From NCBI GenBank assembly GCA_020217265.1, contig JAIWOS010000115.1, positions 1-8,092 on the forward strand: a DNA stretch of 8,092 nt. The letters are read 5' to 3'. Source of the stretch: Thiobacillus sp. (lineage in GTDB: Bacteria; Pseudomonadota; Gammaproteobacteria; Burkholderiales; Thiobacillaceae). Shown piece after piece: positions 7,376 to 8,092 of the stretch. The translations under genes were made by a program, and so were the position numbers. The notes below the pieces were generated by a model, which was given only the letters and a program-made list of their open reading frames with translations, ran no database searches and was not told where the DNA came from. The stretch's first letter is position 1. Every line of letters starts with the position of its first letter.

Positions 7376-8092
7376 TGGATGTCGGCCTGGTCGCCGGCGA
7401 GGCGTCCGGCGATCTTCTCGGCGCGCACTTCATCCGCGCGCTGCAACGGAATCATCCCCGGCTCAGTGCCGCCGGCATCGCCGGGCCGCGCCTCGTCGAA
7501 GCAGGCGTCACGGCGATCTACCCGAGCGAAAAACTGGCGGTCAACGGCTATGTGGAAGTACTGCGCCACCTGCCGGAACTGCTGCGCATTCGCGCGCGCA
7601 TCGGTGACTATTTTCTGGCACAGAAGCCGCGCGTCTTCGTCGGCATCGACGCGCCCGACTTCAACTTCGCGCTCGAACGCCGGCTCAAGATGGCCGGCAT
7701 CCCCACCGTGCATTTCGTCAGCCCGTCGATCTGGGCGTGGCGGCCTGAGCGCATCGACAAAATACGCCAGGCCGTATCGCGCATGCTGGTGGTGTTTCCC
7801 TTCGAGGAAGCGATTTACCGCGACGCCGACATCCCCGTCACCTACGTCGGCCATCCCCTCGCCGACGTCATTCCGATGGAAGCCAACACCTCCGCCGCGC
7901 GTGCCGCGCTGAATCTGGACGACGGCCCGGTGTTCGCCCTGCTGCCCGGCAGCCGGCTTTCGGAAGTGAACCGCCACGCCGCGCTCATGCTCGATGCCGC
8001 GGCGCTCATCCGGCAGCGCTGCCCCGGCGCGCGCTTTGTGCTGCCGGCCGCGAGTCCCGCCGCCGCGGCCTTGATCGCGCAGGCGCGCGCCG
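7375..8092 (+). CDS. lpxB: Lipid-A-disaccharide synthase LpxB, 5' part (C-terminus outside window)
   Basis: Membrane-associated glycosyltransferase that joins UDP-2,3-diacylglucosamine to lipid X, forming the tetra-acylated disaccharide of lipid A. 239 complete codons are open to the window end (E. coli protein 382), so about 140 residues are missing. The N-terminal motif VAGEASGDLLGA is at 6-17. FVGIDAPDFN (88-97) contains D92, matching E. coli D98, which is needed for activity. SPSIWAWRPERI (116-127), YVGHPLADV (157-165) and LLPGSRLSEV (189-198) with R194 in the nucleotide-binding region follow. The ATG at 7375 shares its A with the lpxA stop (TGATG), a typical stop-restart junction; only a weak GAGCG lies upstream. 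This start leaves a short N-terminus, six residues fewer than E. coli before VAGE-SGD, but the first strand DVGLVAG is kept. No upstream ATG in this frame is close by. The frame shows no break. Confidence 0.96.
   Translation, partial: MDVGLVAGEASGDLLGAHFIRALQRNHPRLSAAGIAGPRLVEAGVTAIYPSEKLAVNGYVEVLRHLPELLRIRARIGDYFLAQKPRVFVGIDAPDFNFALERRLKMAGIPTVHFVSPSIWAWRPERIDKIRQAVSRMLVVFPFEEAIYRDADIPVTYVGHPLADVIPMEANTSAARAALNLDDGPVFALLPGSRLSEVNRHAALMLDAAALIRQRCPGARFVLPAASPAAAALIAQARA

Overview
The window is one uninterrupted, GC-rich run of eight genes, all on the + strand, for making and maintaining the Gram-negative outer membrane. Order: dxr (3' part) - rseP - bamA - skp - lpxD - fabZ - lpxA - lpxB (5' part). 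This is the classic proteobacterial envelope cluster. The high GC, the protein sequences (for example the LpxA motif REFCTFNLGT and the 258-residue LpxA) and the arrangement suggest a betaproteobacterium, perhaps of the Thiobacillus/Nitrosomonadales type. The genus is a guess from general resemblance and was not tested by a search.

Layout: bases 1-920 are the last ~305 codons of 1-deoxy-D-xylulose-5-phosphate reductoisomerase. Bases 917-2269 are the site-2 protease RseP, overlapping dxr by an ATGA. Bases 2279-4579 are BamA, the outer-membrane beta-barrel assembly protein. Bases 4603-5097 are the periplasmic chaperone Skp/OmpH. Bases 5120-6151 are LpxD, 6148-6597 FabZ, 6599-7375 LpxA, and from 7375 to the window end LpxB, which is cut off. 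No gap between genes exceeds 23 bases. Three junctions overlap, one has a 1-base gap and the rest have 9-23 bases, which implies a polycistronic operon with much translational coupling. No RNA genes, mobile elements, CRISPR arrays or terminators were seen.

How the genes work together: Dxr feeds the MEP isoprenoid pathway, and so the undecaprenyl carrier. LpxA, LpxD and LpxB are steps of lipid A synthesis. FabZ draws on the same 3-hydroxyacyl-ACP pool that LpxA and LpxD use, so its position between them places the phospholipid/lipid A branch point inside the operon. Skp carries unfolded outer-membrane proteins across the periplasm and BamA inserts them. RseP is the intramembrane protease that, in E. 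coli, releases sigma-E when this process fails.

I did not find an undescribed system. The points worth a second look are small: a bulky residue at the LpxA acyl-chain ruler position, a GC hairpin covering the lpxD ribosome binding site, a weak sigma-E-like promoter match inside bamA, and a few sequence curiosities in lpxD and fabZ.
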